From positions 26,936,115 to 27,000,114 of the forward strand of contig NC_052018.1 in the NCBI RefSeq assembly GCF_015832195.1: DNA of 64,000 nucleotides, given 5' to 3'. Both the position numbers and the translations under genes were made by a program. This stretch comes from Motacilla alba alba (Eukaryota; Chordata; Aves; Passeriformes; Motacillidae). Positions 1 through 14,349 of the stretch are shown one piece after another (the stretch's first letter is position 1; every line of letters begins with the position of its first letter). The notes below the pieces were generated by a model. That model was not told the DNA's origin. It worked only from the letters and a program-made list of their open reading frames with translations, and did no database searches.

Positions 1-710
1 TCCTGGGGAAGAACTCAAATGAGTCAAGCTCAGAAAATAAGCATTGCCAAACTGCCAGGGGAGACACAGGATTTTTGCAGATGACTTGATTATCAGCAAG
101 TTAGCACAACAGAACAAATGGCTTCAATTCAGGAGTTACTGAAAGAAGGTTTTCCCAGAAAATGCCATAAATGGAGAAGTAAAGCAAGAAAAAAGCAAGT
201 ATTTGTCACTTACATGACAATGATTACCTTCAAATGAAAAATTGGGGCATTGCAGCCTAATATGTTGCAAGCTTTAGAAAGAACCAACTTTATATTGACA
301 TTTTCAAGTGGAAAATGAAGGGGAGAAAGCTTGTTCCCTGCAAATTGTACACTCACCATTATTTCATTTTCTGCTATCTGTTGCCCAGAATAGAGTTTGT
401 TGTCAAATTGTTACAATTCTCATAAAAAAATTACTAAGACAAGAAAACATTCATCCACCCACATTAAAGAAATAGTGATTCAAGAGCCAAATGCTAGAAA
501 TAGTAAAATTTCACAGGTCTGGTCCATGCGATGAGGAGACATAGGTTTTTCTACTGCTTTTATCAATTGTTTTTTCCAGAAAGGCTCATTAATGCAAATC
601 CTTATAGCAAAATGCTACAGCTATCTCATTTTTAGTAAAATCCAAATAAAAATAAGCAACTTAAAACAACACTTAAAACCAATACTTCTTATTTTAAATG
701 GCTCATGCCT

Positions 711-730
711 GGATGTGAATGGATGTGAAT
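711..730. repeat. 10-bp tandem duplication
   Basis: ggatgtgaat twice in a row. Confidence 0.85.
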
Positions 731-904
731 AAAAGACAGAGGATGTACTAGCAAACTGACAACTCTATAAACATTTTCTATAATTACTAACCTTTTTCAC
801 CATAATGTCTCAAAACTACTTATGCCCAACAGGCTCCATAATCTATTTCGCAGAACGGACTTGTGACATATATATCACACCTCTGTTAAATAAGGGAACG
901 TTAT

Positions 905-928
905 AGCTCTATGGTATAGCATAGAGCT
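905..928. repeat. Small palindrome, 9-bp arms
   Basis: agctctatg (905-913) and catagagct (920-928) pair perfectly around a 6-base loop. Probably a chance structure in AT-rich intron DNA. Confidence 0.6.
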
Positions 929-3900
929 CTATATGATATGCTACAGCAGTAGATTCTACAGCTGTTCTGGAGCTCATTGGTTGTGGGTATATGGCAGCTT
1001 CAATCATAAATAACTTTACAGACACTGGGACAGCAGTTTTTAAGACTTTGTTGGTACTTTGGAAAGCTCTTTCTAAATCTCAACAAACTCTTTCTGATTA
1101 TCCTCCCCCTAGGTATAATTAAGGTTTAATCACATATTTAGTCTTAACAATCATAGAAAACTTTCACATCCCTTTACAATTTCATTAAGTCCTCTGGAGG
1201 GATTTGAGATATGGGTTGATTTTAAGTAATAAGCTTATATAAATGATCAAAGAAGTAACAGAATGGAGGGATCCTAAATCAGGGTCTGATGTAGCAGAGT
1301 ACCTGCATCCTAAACATAAATCCCATGAATCACAGAGGTTCCTTACACTCTTAAAATTAAATACATGTAAAGCTTACATGCTTCACTGAATCTGGGACAT
1401 GATACCTAAATTAGATGAAAATGAAATATTAAGTTGAATGAAAGCTCATATTGACATCTTTCTGAAGTGGAAAAATTCTACAAAAATGTTCAGGAGAGCG
1501 TAAGAAGGATTAGTCTAAAATTGCTTCACCTCTTCCTTGTGAACTCAGTTTCTTTTCCCTCAAAATCTTGTTTTCCTTTGATTTCAAAAACACTTCAGCA
1601 AATTAACCCACATTAAAATAAAACTGATAGAACATGATGTCATCGGCTTGGAGATATTTCAGATATCTTGAAATAGTCTCCGTATTTTTGTGAACTAGGA
1701 AGGAAAAAAACAAGGACCATAAGCTAAGTCCAGGTGACTGTGAAGCTAATATGATTACTCAGAGACACAGGGTATTATAAAGTGTTAACAAGTTACACTT
1801 CACAAGGTTTGCATTGTCTTATATCAAAGTTCAAAATTATATCCTCAAGTGAAGGTGCAGAGAAGAAAATTAATTTATATCATTCCCTTTTGCTCACCCA
1901 AATAAAATTTCTGTTGAATTATATTGAATGGAACAAATTGTGGGAATGGCTAGCTATTTCCTATGAAAATTGCTATAATCTCAACTAGTTTATCAAATCC
2001 AGCATACAAAGTTAACTAGTGGCTAAATCTTTGATCTTAACTAGTCTACTGTGTTATTAGTTTTCATCCCCACTCCCTAAAAAAAAGTCTGAAGGGAAAA
2101 CTTACTACATTTTTTTTAAATCTAGTCAAAAAACTAGAGTTCATTTGGAAGTTTTCCATACACAAACACAAACAGTGGGACATCAAAAGATATCTCATGA
2201 GTCTAGACAGAAGCTGAGGTTAAATGACATCAAATTAATGACTCTGGGAATTTATAGATATCTCTAAACACATTACTTTATACCGTCTCAGAGAGTCTTA
2301 CAAAGTATGAATCATTTTGAAGGTGGACAAAATGAGTGAAAGAACCCTTGAACCCTGGAAAAACAGGTTTTGGGGTAACCACATCCCATTTTTTCTCTCT
2401 GGGTACCTCAAATTGAAACCTGAACGTGGAGATGAAAGTGCAATTGTCTTTCTTCAACCTCTTTATATCATTTTCACTGGCTCACTTTTCTTTTTGATGA
2501 AAATGTCACAGACTTGCTTTAAATCATAAATAGATGGTATAAATGTTATTAAGGAGATAAATAGTTCTACTGGAGACATGAGATTGTTCTAAATATGGCT
2601 GAAATAAAAAAAAAATTGGACCAACTACATTTCTTTTCAAAGCCAAAGACATAAAGACAAAACTCTCCATACTTGTCTGAGATGAATTATGGTAATCAAT
2701 GACACAAGCTAGAAATGTTACATTAGGAACGACATCTAGATTAGAAACTTCTAATGTCCAGGGTGATAATATCAAGTATTTCTCAACAAATCAGGAATTC
2801 AACAAGTGTATCCTGGGGAACAAATGCAGCAAAGTCTTTAGTGTGACTGTTCCAACCTAGATGCCTGCAACAGCCTTCCATTTTACTGCTATTTTTGCAG
2901 CTTTGTCAAAGGAGTTGACCTTTAAGTAATGTACAAAATATACACAGGCAACATATCAAATTCAACAGATTTTCTGGCTTTAACACATGACATTTAAATA
3001 CACTTTTTATTGAACAATTTATAAAACTTTTACGGAATACTAAAATTTTTGGAGACTTTAAAAATGTTAATCTTATAATTAACAGTCAAGGATATACTAT
3101 CTTCACACATGCAAGACACTGATATTCCAAACTATTGCTATGAACTTTCCAGTAATACACCACCATCTGCTTTCATGCTAAAGCAGAGCCATAGCAGTTT
3201 TTTCCACTTGTGAGGGAATTTCACAATGAAGCCGATAACACAGCTTAGCTAATAAAGAAAGAATGATACATTTAATATTAAAGTAAAAAAGCTTATTTAT
3301 ACAGAAAAGAAAAAGAAAAATGGGCAGTGCGGAGTACACTATCTACCCTTATACCCTATTGATAAAATCCTCCCTTTCTATTGGATGAAAGCAGTCATGT
3401 AGCACTCACCACTGAGTAATGAAGATTAATTTTATGTGACAAACACATTTTCTATGATGCATTATAACAAAGGTTTAAAATACATCTCGTACTAACTTCT
3501 AATTTCCTATTAACTTTGGTAATTTTTAAGTTAAAAAATAGAAGAACAGAAATACTGAAAGCAGTCTTAAAGGGAACAGAGGCCTCAGATGGTTGCCCTT
3601 CCATGCTGTACACTAAATCCTCACTTTGGCCTTGGTTATATAACCAGTGTTGATAACTTCAGTTTGAATTTGGCAAATACACTGATTTGTATGTTTACTT
3701 TTCTATTTCCTTAGAAAACTGGAGATACACTTCCATTTCAAAAACTATCATTTAGAGATATTTCAGAGGTATCTGTTTAGAGTAAGTACACTGTGTATTT
3801 AGATAAACTGCTATGGCCTAATATATACATGGGGACATATATGACTTGAATTTATTTATTGTAAGGACAGAAAAACCTGCTAGAGCTCACTAGTTGAGGA

Positions 3901-4821
3901 ACAAATGAATAAAACCAAGAAATCACATTTAATAACACTCATTAAGTTAAAATAGATAACTGATAATGACATTCACTTGCTCTCACTCTAGAAGGTGCTC
4001 TTATGCACTGTAACAAAAATAGTTAGCAACCAACTAAGTGTATCTTACCATAGCTATTTAATCAACAAATTCACCCATTCTAGAGAAGCCAAGATATCCA
4101 CTGAGGGTTTGTATGTAAAACCCTGTGTACCCCATGTGCACTGTTAATATGCCAGGTAAGTGTACAATGAGATTTTTGCTGAAATTTAGTAAACAGTAAG
4201 TAAAAGGCAGATCACAAAGATGATCAATGAAAATAAATCACTGAAATGTATAGGTATACATAATAGCGTGTTATAACAGATTACAGGTATCATTAAGGAG
4301 TCAAGAGAAACTTTCCTTGACTGTCATGAAGTTTCTGTATAGCATACATGACAATTTACTTTCTCCATTGGGAAGTCTATGGTAAATAATTATAAAATTA
4401 TTGAAGATTCTCTTATCTCCTGTAATTATGAGCTCTCTCTAGATTTCTTGAAGAACAGGTCTCTGAATATCAAAGGTTTATAATCAGTTGGTTGAATTCT
4501 GGTTTCATTAAATTATCAATCTCATTGAAAATTTAGGATTAAATAAGATCACTCTATGCTGTAGTTACTTTTCAGCCACTAAATACAGGATCCATCAAGT
4601 CATATCCTGATCTATATAAAGATGCAATATGACAGCACATGAGCTCTGGGATGCAGCTGCCCCAATGAACTCCCAGCCAATGAACATGTCAGATACAGCA
4701 GCCCTGGCTCACCCAGCAGCACTAGCTAAAAGAAGGAGGCTGTTCCCTGTATTGAGCAGGGGGTTTTAGAGGGTAAAAGCAGAGCTCTGTGAAAAGAGAA
4801 CTTAATTCATCTTCTCCACAC

Positions 4822-4854
4822 AAAAAAAAAAAGAAAAAGAAAAAGAAAAAGAAA
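4822..4854. repeat. A-rich (AAAAG)n simple repeat
   Basis: A run of A followed by four units of about 6 bases with G spacing. Confidence 0.85.
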
Positions 4855-5665
4855 TGCTATTCTTCCAGTACTAGAACTATCAGACAACTTATGTGGAAAT
4901 ATTAATCTCTGTTAATATCTCAACATCATGGAAGCTGCAGGAAAGCAAAAGGCAACTCTTCCACTTTTAGGAAAACAAAATAGATACATCGTGGAAACTG
5001 GGTGTTTGACCATTAAAAGATGATATGGTTGTACAGCTGAAGCTATGTTCTCCAAAGGAGCTGCTTGTTTCAGGGTTTCTTAAAAGCTTCTATTCTGTTT
5101 TATTGAACGGAATGGTTACTGGTGTACCTTACGCAGAGTCAGTCCTAACCATCAGAGATTCAGTTACAACTGCAAGTTAGTGCAAGAGCCCCCTGCTTTT
5201 AATTTCCTCTTGGGGTAGTCATAATTCAGTCATATTTTCACACATGATATTTGAAAAAAAATCACAGAAAGAAAGAGAGAAGTCCCCTTCATTTACATAA
5301 CTAAGATAAACTTCCTTGGAAGACAAATTTCCTTGGAAGTGGAGTTGGTGGTCAACCTTTTCCAAGAGGTCAACTCACAGAACTCTGCTGGCCTGCACTG
5401 GCTAAGCTTCAAAGGAGAAAATTACTTAGAACACTGTATTTTTGAATGGGCAACATAAAAATACCTTTTTCAATCAATGAAACTGAAGGTACTTTCCCCA
5501 AAGTCTGTGGGACATGGAAGTACTCAGCCTAGATAATATCATTCAAACACAGATCATGTCAGTTATCATCAAAAACATGAAACCATAGTGATGCCTTAAG
5601 TTTTAGCTTCCATATTTTTCAGATGCTGTGCTGCCTTGGTGTGTAACTCTGAACTTCATATAAAG

Positions 5666-6034
5666 TGTTAGCATGTTCTCTTCACAGGGTAGTTAGACAA
5701 AACAATCCTTTTCCAGTTTGAGAACCAAGGACAGCCGTGACAACCTCAGGCCCTAAAAGCATAAACAATGGTGAATTGAAGAGAGCTAACTGAAAGGATG
5801 GGACTTCATAACCCGAGACTGTAATTGGACAATGAATCCCAATATGCTAATGTACTGAAACTTATAAAAATGTGAAACCTCATGACTGGTCGTCAATTTT
5901 GTGACCATTTTGGTGTAGCCCTGGCCAGGCTTTTGTGCTGCTCAAGGTGTATCCTTTAAGGGCTTTTAATAAATATCTACTTTATTCTTTAACTCTGTCT
6001 GATCTCTGTTCTAGGTCAGCCTCTCTAGGCATCA
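5666..6034 (+). mobile_element. ERVL-type LTR (solo or fragment), plus orientation
   Basis: The stretch has LTR promoter and polyadenylation signals in the right order: a TATA-like cttataaaaa at 5861-5870 and AATAAA at 5968-5973, followed by a pyrimidine-rich U5-like end. The segment around gccctggccaggcttttgt and the Ctctgtctgatctctg end are remembered from bird ERVL LTRs. The start near tgttag at 5666 and the end near ggcatca at 6034 are estimates; no target duplication was found. The bases after 6034 may be a short remnant of the internal region. Confidence 0.6.
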
Positions 6035-6398
6035 CCAGAAGACCCTTGGGGACCGACAGATCATCTGGAAGGTCAGAAGAAAGCAGCAATCTGACACTGG
6101 TGGAAGGAAGAAGTGGAGTCCCATAGAGTAGTTATGCACACATACTGATATGGCCTATTATCACAGGATGTCTGTCAAACTCCTGCTTAAATTGAACATT
6201 GCCTACTTCTGGCATAAGCCTATCAAAAAGTCAATAACTACCGTCATCCAAAACAGCACAGATGATGCTGACAAAAGGGATGCCAACTGCATTCTTTGGA
6301 ACACAGAAGGAAATTCTGGCACATGAAATGTATGCAAATACATAAAAAACTTTATTGAAATGATGAAAATACATCATTGAAGCACTAACTATTTCATA

Positions 6399-6447
6399 TT
6401 TTATGGAAACACACTTTTTTTGGTGTTTTATGGAAACACACTTTTTT
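6399..6447. repeat. Short direct duplication, 27-bp period
   Basis: ttttatggaaacacactttttt occurs at 6399-6420 and again at 6426-6447. A local duplication of intron sequence. Confidence 0.85.
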
Positions 6448-7588
6448 AGTTTCGTTATTTCATGTTGCAGTTTCCAGCTGCAGAGTATTGTAACCAAGTG
6501 CAAAGAGTATGCCCAGAGACCAAATATGTAGAAAATACTCATGGGATTCAATTTTAACACTGAAAATTTGCAAATATATGATTTATTATAAAGTTGAAAA
6601 GGCTACATGGTAAAATATTCTCTGATATCTAAGCAACATGACAATTTTTTTTTTTTGAGCTGCCAGTCAGTGACTGCTTTTACATATAGGGAGTGCAATG
6701 ACCTATTTTTAGACAGTAATACAATGTGATGCTATCTCACATACACTAGCAGTCTGGCAAGGGCATTCTTTACTCTCGTTGCTTCTACTTCCTACTGTGG
6801 GAAGTTCATTAGGAGGATGATACAGTTATATAACCATATTCTAAACATTTTTTGGTTCTTTTCCTGTACATCAGTAATGCCCTTTATGAGAATTATCTAC
6901 TGCAATTCATAAACCAGAGTACCTTAAAAGCTGAAACAGTTTTTGAAGCCAGCTATGAAATTTAGTCTAAAAAGAACTTTCTGAAAAGCAATAACAAAAA
7001 GCAATTACAATTACAAAACAGAAATATTGATCACTTTGCCTTATAGCCTTGATTCATTTTACAAAGAAACCAAAATTACTAAAAGAATTATTTTTTATTC
7101 AAATTCCAATTATGTTCATTTGATTGATCTGTGCTTTATGAGCAACAGTAGTAGAAGTATAAATGAGTTACAGAGAAAAAGAAAAGCCTTTTTCAACAAA
7201 GGATCTGACACAGTGATGGAAAAAACCCAGTCTGTAGAAATGGAAAACATAATCTTTTGAGGAAGTCAACTTACTTCTGTCCCAGAAATAATACAATGAA
7301 AAACATATATTAAAACTGTGCACTACAATTTTGCACAAATAATGCAATGTTTTTTTTTTCATTAACTCAAATTGCAACCTTAGGAGTGTGCCTGACTGAT
7401 ATCACCTAATTTAGACCGCAAATGAGTATTATTTGAATTACCTCAATGAATTTGCTCCTCAGTTTACTTAAAGTAACAGAGATGAAAAGCAGAGAAATAT
7501 GACAATCAATACCTCACCTTTTTTCACCTCCAAAGCAGAATAAGACTTTCATTTCATAACTAATAGAGAAAAAATTAATCACAGCTAC

Positions 7589-7818
7589 CTTTTTCACAGA
7601 ATCGCCCAGTGAAGTGCAGTGGGCAGTCACACTGGAACGAGGTGGCCCCAGTAGGCAGAGAGAGAGGCTGACAAGTCCCTCCGTTAAGGCACAGTCCTTC
7701 CTGGCACACAGATGGCAATGCAGGGGAAATCTGAGAGGGTACACCAGGGTCAGGCAAGTGCGACACATCAGAAGAAACCACAGGGAGTGCTGTTGATAGA
7801 TACATGGGGACAGAGATT
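7589..7818 (-). CDS. EYS: EYS internal coding exon (linker plus EGF-like module)
   Basis: Third EYS exon: 230 bases = one base completing Arg, 76 codons, one base of the next codon (phase 1). Residues 1 to about 38 form a Ser/Pro/Val-rich linker without cysteine. Residues from about 39 form one EGF-like module with six cysteines spaced C-x4-C-x5-C-x13-C-x-C-x8-C and the end motif HFTGRFC. Between the second and third cysteines the sequence CLNGGTC matches the O-fucose consensus C-x4-[ST]-C. The Asp/Asn of calcium-binding EGF modules is absent, so this is a non-calcium-binding type. The acceptor has a long pyrimidine tract (tctcttttctttcag) and the donor is AAG|GTAGCT. The next exon is not found in 1-7588 and should lie beyond the left edge. 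A laminin G domain followed by an EGF module is the repeating pattern of the EYS C-terminal region. Confidence 0.93.
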
Positions 7819-10800
7819 CTGAAAGAAAAGAGACAACACATCAAAACAAAAAAAACCCCATGAGATCTAATTTTTGTTACTGTACTTAAGCTTCAATTTA
7901 GATTGGTTTGTTGTTTTTACATAGAAATTCAGACTGTACTTAAGAAAATATTAATACATAAGGAATTCCCAAATCTAGTCCCCATCCAGAAAACTAGCAA
8001 AAACACAGTGAAGGTGTTTTTTCCTGTGAGGGAGCAAGGAATAGCCTTTATGCAAGAAGCCCAGTTTTTATGTGCTCTCAAAATTAATTTTGGTGGATGT
8101 CAACAATAATTAAAAAATAAACACAGGCTTCACTTATTTAATAACTCATTATTTGAAGTTACCAAAATTTGTAAGGCAGTTCTGTAAGAGACTTCCATTC
8201 AAGTAGATGAAGCATGCAGAGCAGAAGGGAAAAAGCTTTAGTACAGAAAGACAGTATCTTTTAACTCACAGAAATATTGGGGAGAAAGGGGAAGGCGACA
8301 AAAAAGAGAGACTTTTTTGGTTTAATATCACATGTTTGTCAACTCTGTTTGAAAGAAGCCCATATACTGGCTCTTCCCATGCTCTTTCCTTTCTCTTTGG
8401 CACCTGCTCTTGTATCAGCTAAAACTTTTGCTTCACCATATTACAGAGCTGTGAGTGTGTCTTAAAAAGAAGCATTGGAAAGTGATGATGCACCAGTAGA
8501 TTGCAACTGCAGAAACAAGATAGGTGGGGATGCATTCAGTGTGACATTGCATTCAGCACTCCATGCATCTGACTAGCTTCTTCTTAAGTCTAACTTCCAA
8601 AATTTTCATATATCCCATTTACATAAAAACTGATTATAATGATTTGCTTTTTTAAATCCATATTTCAGAAAGTACCAACAAACTTCATAATATCCTGAAA
8701 AAAACTCCACCCAATATAACACATCCCAGGTAAGTAAGTTGTCTGTTATTGTCACTATTAAAAATCTGCTTCTTTAAATTATCAATAAAGCAAAAAAAAA
8801 AGGATACATGCCCAGAGGCAGTTAGGAAAGAAAAGGAGGTGGACAGAATAGGGAGATAAATAATTCAGGACAAAGTAAATATCTAAGGGGACCCAAAGAA
8901 AGGCACAGTTAACTGAGAAAGGACTGGAGCCTGGGAAAGAACAAAAGGGACACAGGGCTTATGTGACAGTAAAGAGAAGATGAACAGAGCCATAATAGCA
9001 AGGAAAACATTAGAACATGATATTTAAGCAGGGATGCATCCAAAACACAAAATAGCCAAAATACACACACTGTGGTGCTTAGCAATGAGGATTTCAAGGC
9101 AGCTATCTACTTTATATGAGAGAAAAGCATCCAAAAATATGGCAGTCATCAAGGTGGCTGAAAATAAATCCTTAAAATATTTTTGAGGCAGAGGACTTGT
9201 AATAAAAGGTTTGAGACTTTTAGAAATTAGGTGACTTACTGTTTATTTCCATTTAGATGAATTGAATAATAACATTTATATTTATATAAATACAATTAAA
9301 ACAACATAATTGCTGGATTTATAACAATACTTTTCTCCTAAGGGAAATAACTCTGTTGAGCCTCATGTAGGCTATTCCATTCAGAGCAGCATTAAGGGTG
9401 CATTAACATGTGTTATCTTCTACCAGCAAGCACAGCAAATCTTCTATTTGCTAGCACAGCAAATTAAAAATTCTTAGTCACCTGCTGGGATTACAATCTC
9501 TGATTAAAAGTAAATAAACCAAAAATCTTGATTTTGTCCCCAAGCATAACCTAAATGTTGTAGAAACTCTGAACTAGTAGGAGGTTTACATAAAGATTTA
9601 GACATTTACGGGAGAAATTTATTTGGAGCAATTACTGGTATGTCTTGATTTTTCTGTTACTCTTGAAAAAAACCCAAAAAAAAACCCTCCACAAAAACTA
9701 GATAAATTCTGGGGAATTAACACAGTATAAACTAAGCTCTTACTACTAGCTATTAGAGAGACCATTTTTCTAATGACAGATAATCCTATCTGACCACTGC
9801 AAAATTTACTCCTCTGAACCTGGTCACAGCTACTGTCAGGGGTAAAATGCTGAACAAGAGGGAGAGCTGTCTGACTGGCAGGTGCATTCTTGTCTCTGTT
9901 GAAAGCACTGATTTCCAGCTGTGGAAGTTTCACATCCCCTTTCTGATGGGAAGCTACTGTTTTTCTCTAAAATAGAATCACAGCAGTGTGCTTTAAATGA
10001 AATTTTATGAGTGCAAGTAATGCAGCCTTGCTTCATTTTTTGGTTGACATTCTAATCTGCAGAGGAGAAAGGAAAGCTACTTGGTAGGCTGATTTCTCCC
10101 CGGTTCATTTGCTAATTTTTCACAGGATGTCAGCCTTTGCAGTGTTGTTCTGGATGTTTTGCTTCTAGATGGTGCCTGACTGTGTTCGTGCCAGCACTGC
10201 TTCCAGGCACCCAGCAGCTCCCTGCCTTACCACAAAAGCGGGGAAGGGTTTGCTGGGGCTGGTTAGTGGGGCAAACATCTGCAGCTGCACTCACAAGCCA
10301 TTCAGGCTGCTGCTGTGAATAAGCAATGACCTCGGCTCAATGAATTTTAACTGAAACACTATTTGAAAAAAGGGCTGGGAAGCACTTTAAGTAAAATAGT
10401 AATTGAGGTGTTGAAAGTTTTGACAAAGTGTAACAAAAATATATCAAGCAAAACTTGATTCACTGTTACTCTGCAACAAGGCGACAATTTTATATTTGTT
10501 TTTATTCTTTTCAATTTCCCAGCCTGTCATTGCCTCTCAGGTCAATAATGCACACAAAGATCTTCTAACTTGCTGCAAGCATCAACACATTGTTTTTAAT
10601 CTTACAATGAGCTCAAAAAGCTGAGTTTTATAGGCCTGCAAATTTGTGCTTCACAGCTGTAAACTACGTGCACGTAAACTTGAAATGCTTGTCTAAACAT
10701 AGATATTAGTGCAATTTGAAGTCTCGTTTATGATATGTTACATTGTTTGCCACCCATGAGAAGTATGATGAACTGAATGGCAGAAATATAGTACTTAGAG

Positions 10801-10934
10801 GTCATGTTCAATGTTATGTTATTAAACCAAAAGCACACATACCCAGACCAGCTGTGCTTCCATCTCCTACACACTCTCCTTTATCCAGTAAGAGCCTGAA
10901 ACTATCAGTGTGTGAAGTTAGAGGCACTGCAGCT
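7819..10934. other. Unique intron sequence, nothing recognised
   Basis: No repeat family or coding sequence is recognised. Confidence 0.6.
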
Positions 10935-11245
10935 TAAAAGCTAACAAAACCTCTGGGATGCCCTGCTCTACACTGACCTGGCAGTGAGGGGCTCAGCCTC
11001 GACAGGGTTGAGCTGTGTGCTGCCAGTTCAGCCCCTGCACCAGGGCCAGGAGACTTGTTCAGCCTGAGGAAACGAAGACTCTGGGGAATCTGGTCAATTT
11101 GTAAAAATACCTGAGGGAGAAGGGAAGGGGAAAGAATGGAAGCAGATGCTTCTTGCTGGTGGCCAAGACACACAGCAATGGACACAAACTGAAATGTAAG
11201 AAATTCCACCTGAATTTAAGAGAGCTTTTTTATAATTTTTTTTTC
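10935..11245 (+). mobile_element. CR1 LINE fragment, plus strand (near 3' end)
   Basis: The stretch from about 11055, gttcagcctgaggaaacg to ggacacaaactgaaatg and ttccacctgaa, follows the 3' part of CR1 ORF2 in sense orientation, ending about 11245. It is diverged and truncated on both sides. The GC-richer 10935-11055 may be its upstream part, but I do not recognise it clearly. Confidence 0.65.
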
Positions 11246-14200
11246 AGGGTTATCTTTTTATATAATGGACTTCAAGCTGAGACCTGCAAAGAGAGCAGAC
11301 TTTTCCCCCAAGCAATTCATTATCAGGCTGATGGCAGATGTGTCTACAGAAGCACTCTGACATTTCCCATGAAGCAGGTTGATGAGACAAGCAAAGGCAT
11401 GGGAGTCCCCATGATACGATAACATCTCCACTGCCTATATCTTCTGGTACTTATGCACTTAACATTTTATTACTGGAGTAATGGATTTAGTCTTATCTGA
11501 TATGAGTGGGATAAGGCAGTTTGTATTTTTATCTTGTCAATAAAGTAGTTTGTGCTGGGAAGCAGCTGCTTTTATTTGCAGTTTTCTTCAGTGTACATCT
11601 GCCATTTTTCTTAGGTGGTGACAGAATATTATTTTAAATGAATGTTTTAGAATTTGCAGCCGAAAGAAGGATTTTTCAAGAGCATTACCATGCATGGTAT
11701 AATATAATTTCAAAGTTTATGAAACTGAAAACAACTGCACTTCATGGAAATGTTGGTTTAAACAGAATAAATACCTAGTACCTTGAATGTAGTTTGGCAG
11801 GAATTAATAAAGCCTTTTATAGGCTGTTTATTTCACTGTTCACAATCATGTCAAGCAGGGTACTTTAAATGGCATCTCACTGATTTCAATGAATCCACAG
11901 AGCAGTGTATCTGTGCACTTACCCTCCTGGAGACACCATTTACATCACTCAACACAGTAATTGGGAAAACAATTCAAGAGCTTACCAGATATGGATAGTT
12001 TATATTCTGCAGTTTACATGTGAATCTGATTTCCTCATTCATGACAATTTTTGTTTTAGTTGGAAGTGCTGGGGGTCAGTTTTCTGAATAGAGATGATAT
12101 ATTCTCAGGCATATCTCTTAAAAAATTAAATTTTCAGTGTATGTCAGACTGTGAGCCCAGCTTCCTCCTCCTACAAGCCACAACATTTGGTAGCAGAACT
12201 CAGTGATACTGTAGTTGCAGCTTTCCAGTAAAAATTCTCAACTGGAATAACATCATTATTTGCAACTGCTTTTGCACACACAGAATCTCATTTAATGGTG
12301 CAAACTCAGTAATGCAAAAAATATATTCAATATAGAATGCAGTCAAGGATGTGAGAATGAAATTAACAGATACAATGAAATTGATGAAAGCTCTGTTTAC
12401 AAATATGAAGGAAAAATTTAAACCCCAGGATACATAGTGGGGCTACATATGAGAAGAAATGTCAGTTACAGACAGATTAAAGTGGAAAGAGGAAAAGGAA
12501 ATACATGCACTGAGACATATTCCTGTTTTTTCCTTCAAAGTATATAGATGCCATGAACTTTGCAATGGATAAATAAGTTACTACAGCAACAATATGTTGA
12601 AAATTTAATAGAAAAAACCTTTCTAAACTAGACATTGAAGTGAGTGTTCCTTAGATGACACAAGAAAAACACCCTTAGTCCCCAAGTTTAGGACAATTGT
12701 TAAAACAATGGTTTTGCTAAAACTGAAGAACTGAATTTCTGTACCAAATCCAGTCATGTTTTAACTTGGCTTGCTTGAAGAAATAAGGGAGCATTAAATC
12801 TTCCAGTTGTTCACACTGATTTTTACTTAAGCATAAAAGATTACATGTGGCAATGATGCAAACATTAACTCAAAAAAAAAAAAAAGGAAAGAAGTCAAAC
12901 TACTGAGCACTGAGTGGACCAGTGTGCAAATCTTACACTTTCTGAAGTTTAAACAAATCTCAAATCTGTGTGAACTTCAGCTTTTGCTTTTACATTTAGT
13001 CAATAATCACAGCTGGAAAACCTCTTACCATTTTCATCTTAGCTGCTACTTAGAAAAAGAGCACTTGAAGGCCTAAGCATGCATGTTTTTGTTCATTTCT
13101 GCAACTCCTTTTGTTTCGTGGAACTGGTGGTTTTGAAAGGAAATAAATACTTGCATTCTCTCTTTGAAGATTCTTTCAGCAGATGAAAAATGTTGTTTTT
13201 TTAATATGACACTGTACTTTTCCTTCTGAAAAGGCTCTGGAAAATTAGAATATAAGCATTCTGTTCCAGTCCTCAATGGCCAAGTAAATTCTACTGGATA
13301 AATTGAGTTCCTGTAAAAGAGATTTTATGACAACTATCTCAAAAATCACAATTCCATAATGGAGTCACTACTGTTTACCAAAGATTCTATCTAAGTTCAA
13401 GCAGTTCATCACCTCATTGATTCCACCAATAATTTAGACTCCAAAATGCGTGATCTACCAATGCAATATTATTGCACAATGTGTCTGTGAGGAATAAAGG
13501 AGGAGCGCTTCTAGATCCTGAATATGCAGCTGATTTCCTAAGCAATAATTCATTCAGGCAAGACTTCTGCATTGTAATTTTTGGGGCTATAGTAGCCAAA
13601 CTGGTCTTTGCTCACAGTGAATATTCTCCAGAGGGGTAGTAGCCTGCATTGACAAGAAAAAACCTTTAAATGCTTCAAGAGATATTCTTAAAAAACAATT
13701 AACACAGTGGAAAAATACAAATCTGTACTCAGGTAAATATTCTAGACCAAGGCACGGGGAATGATATGTGAACACTTTTCCTTTATCCATTCAACTCAGT
13801 CAATACTGGTTCCATGCAGGACAGAACAGACAAAGATACTGCTTTGGGGACTTCTTACAGCACTTCTGGAAGGTGTTTTTAATTCCACCAAGCTAAGGAC
13901 AGAACTGAAGTAAAAAATCTGATAAACCAGAAGAGTGCTCTCATCACTGATCTGAGGAATAAAAACAGATAGAAGGGATGTGCCAATACTGGATTGTCTT
14001 TTACAGTCTCATCTCAACTTCTTCTGGGAATATTTAGCAGATATTCTCTGAGACACATCTGTAAAATAGAGGCATTCTCAGATCCTAACAAGTGTGAGGA
14101 GGACTCTTAAGACAATCAAGATTCTGCCAGAAATGAATGGCAGGCAGGAAATTCAATTTACCCTGATTACATTAGAGATAAAGTGCAGTTTTGAGAGTAC

Positions 14201-14349
14201 ATACTTTGCTTTAAGAGGTCTCACATAAGAATAGTTTAGGCCTTTAAATTATTTTTACAGATGAACTGCCTTATTTCTTTTAGGATTAGTTTCCCCATGT
14301 GCTGAAAATAGTTCTCACCTGCTTAATAGAAATAGGGAAGGTCTTAATT
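11246..14349. other. Unique intron sequence, nothing recognised
   Basis: Between a CR1 fragment and the ERVL-type LTR. Contains only a short A run near 12871 and no supported gene. Confidence 0.6.

Larger units (their letters stand above)
1..7588 (-). other. EYS: EYS intron, left edge
   Basis: Intron following the exon at 7589-7818; it continues beyond the left edge. Reading the minus strand I found no laminin G or EGF-like exon that would follow in phase 1. Apart from the LTR at 5.7-6.0 kb, an (AAAAG)n run and two small duplications, the sequence is unique AT-rich DNA. Confidence 0.7.

Noticed and set aside
4600..4790. CR1-like tail (tgagcagggggtt)
   Set aside because: Only a dozen bases resemble the CR1 3' region and the neighbouring sequence does not follow it.
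6231..6560. 109-codon minus-strand frame as the next EYS exon
   Set aside because: No laminin G or EGF pattern, and part of it is a simple 27-bp duplication.
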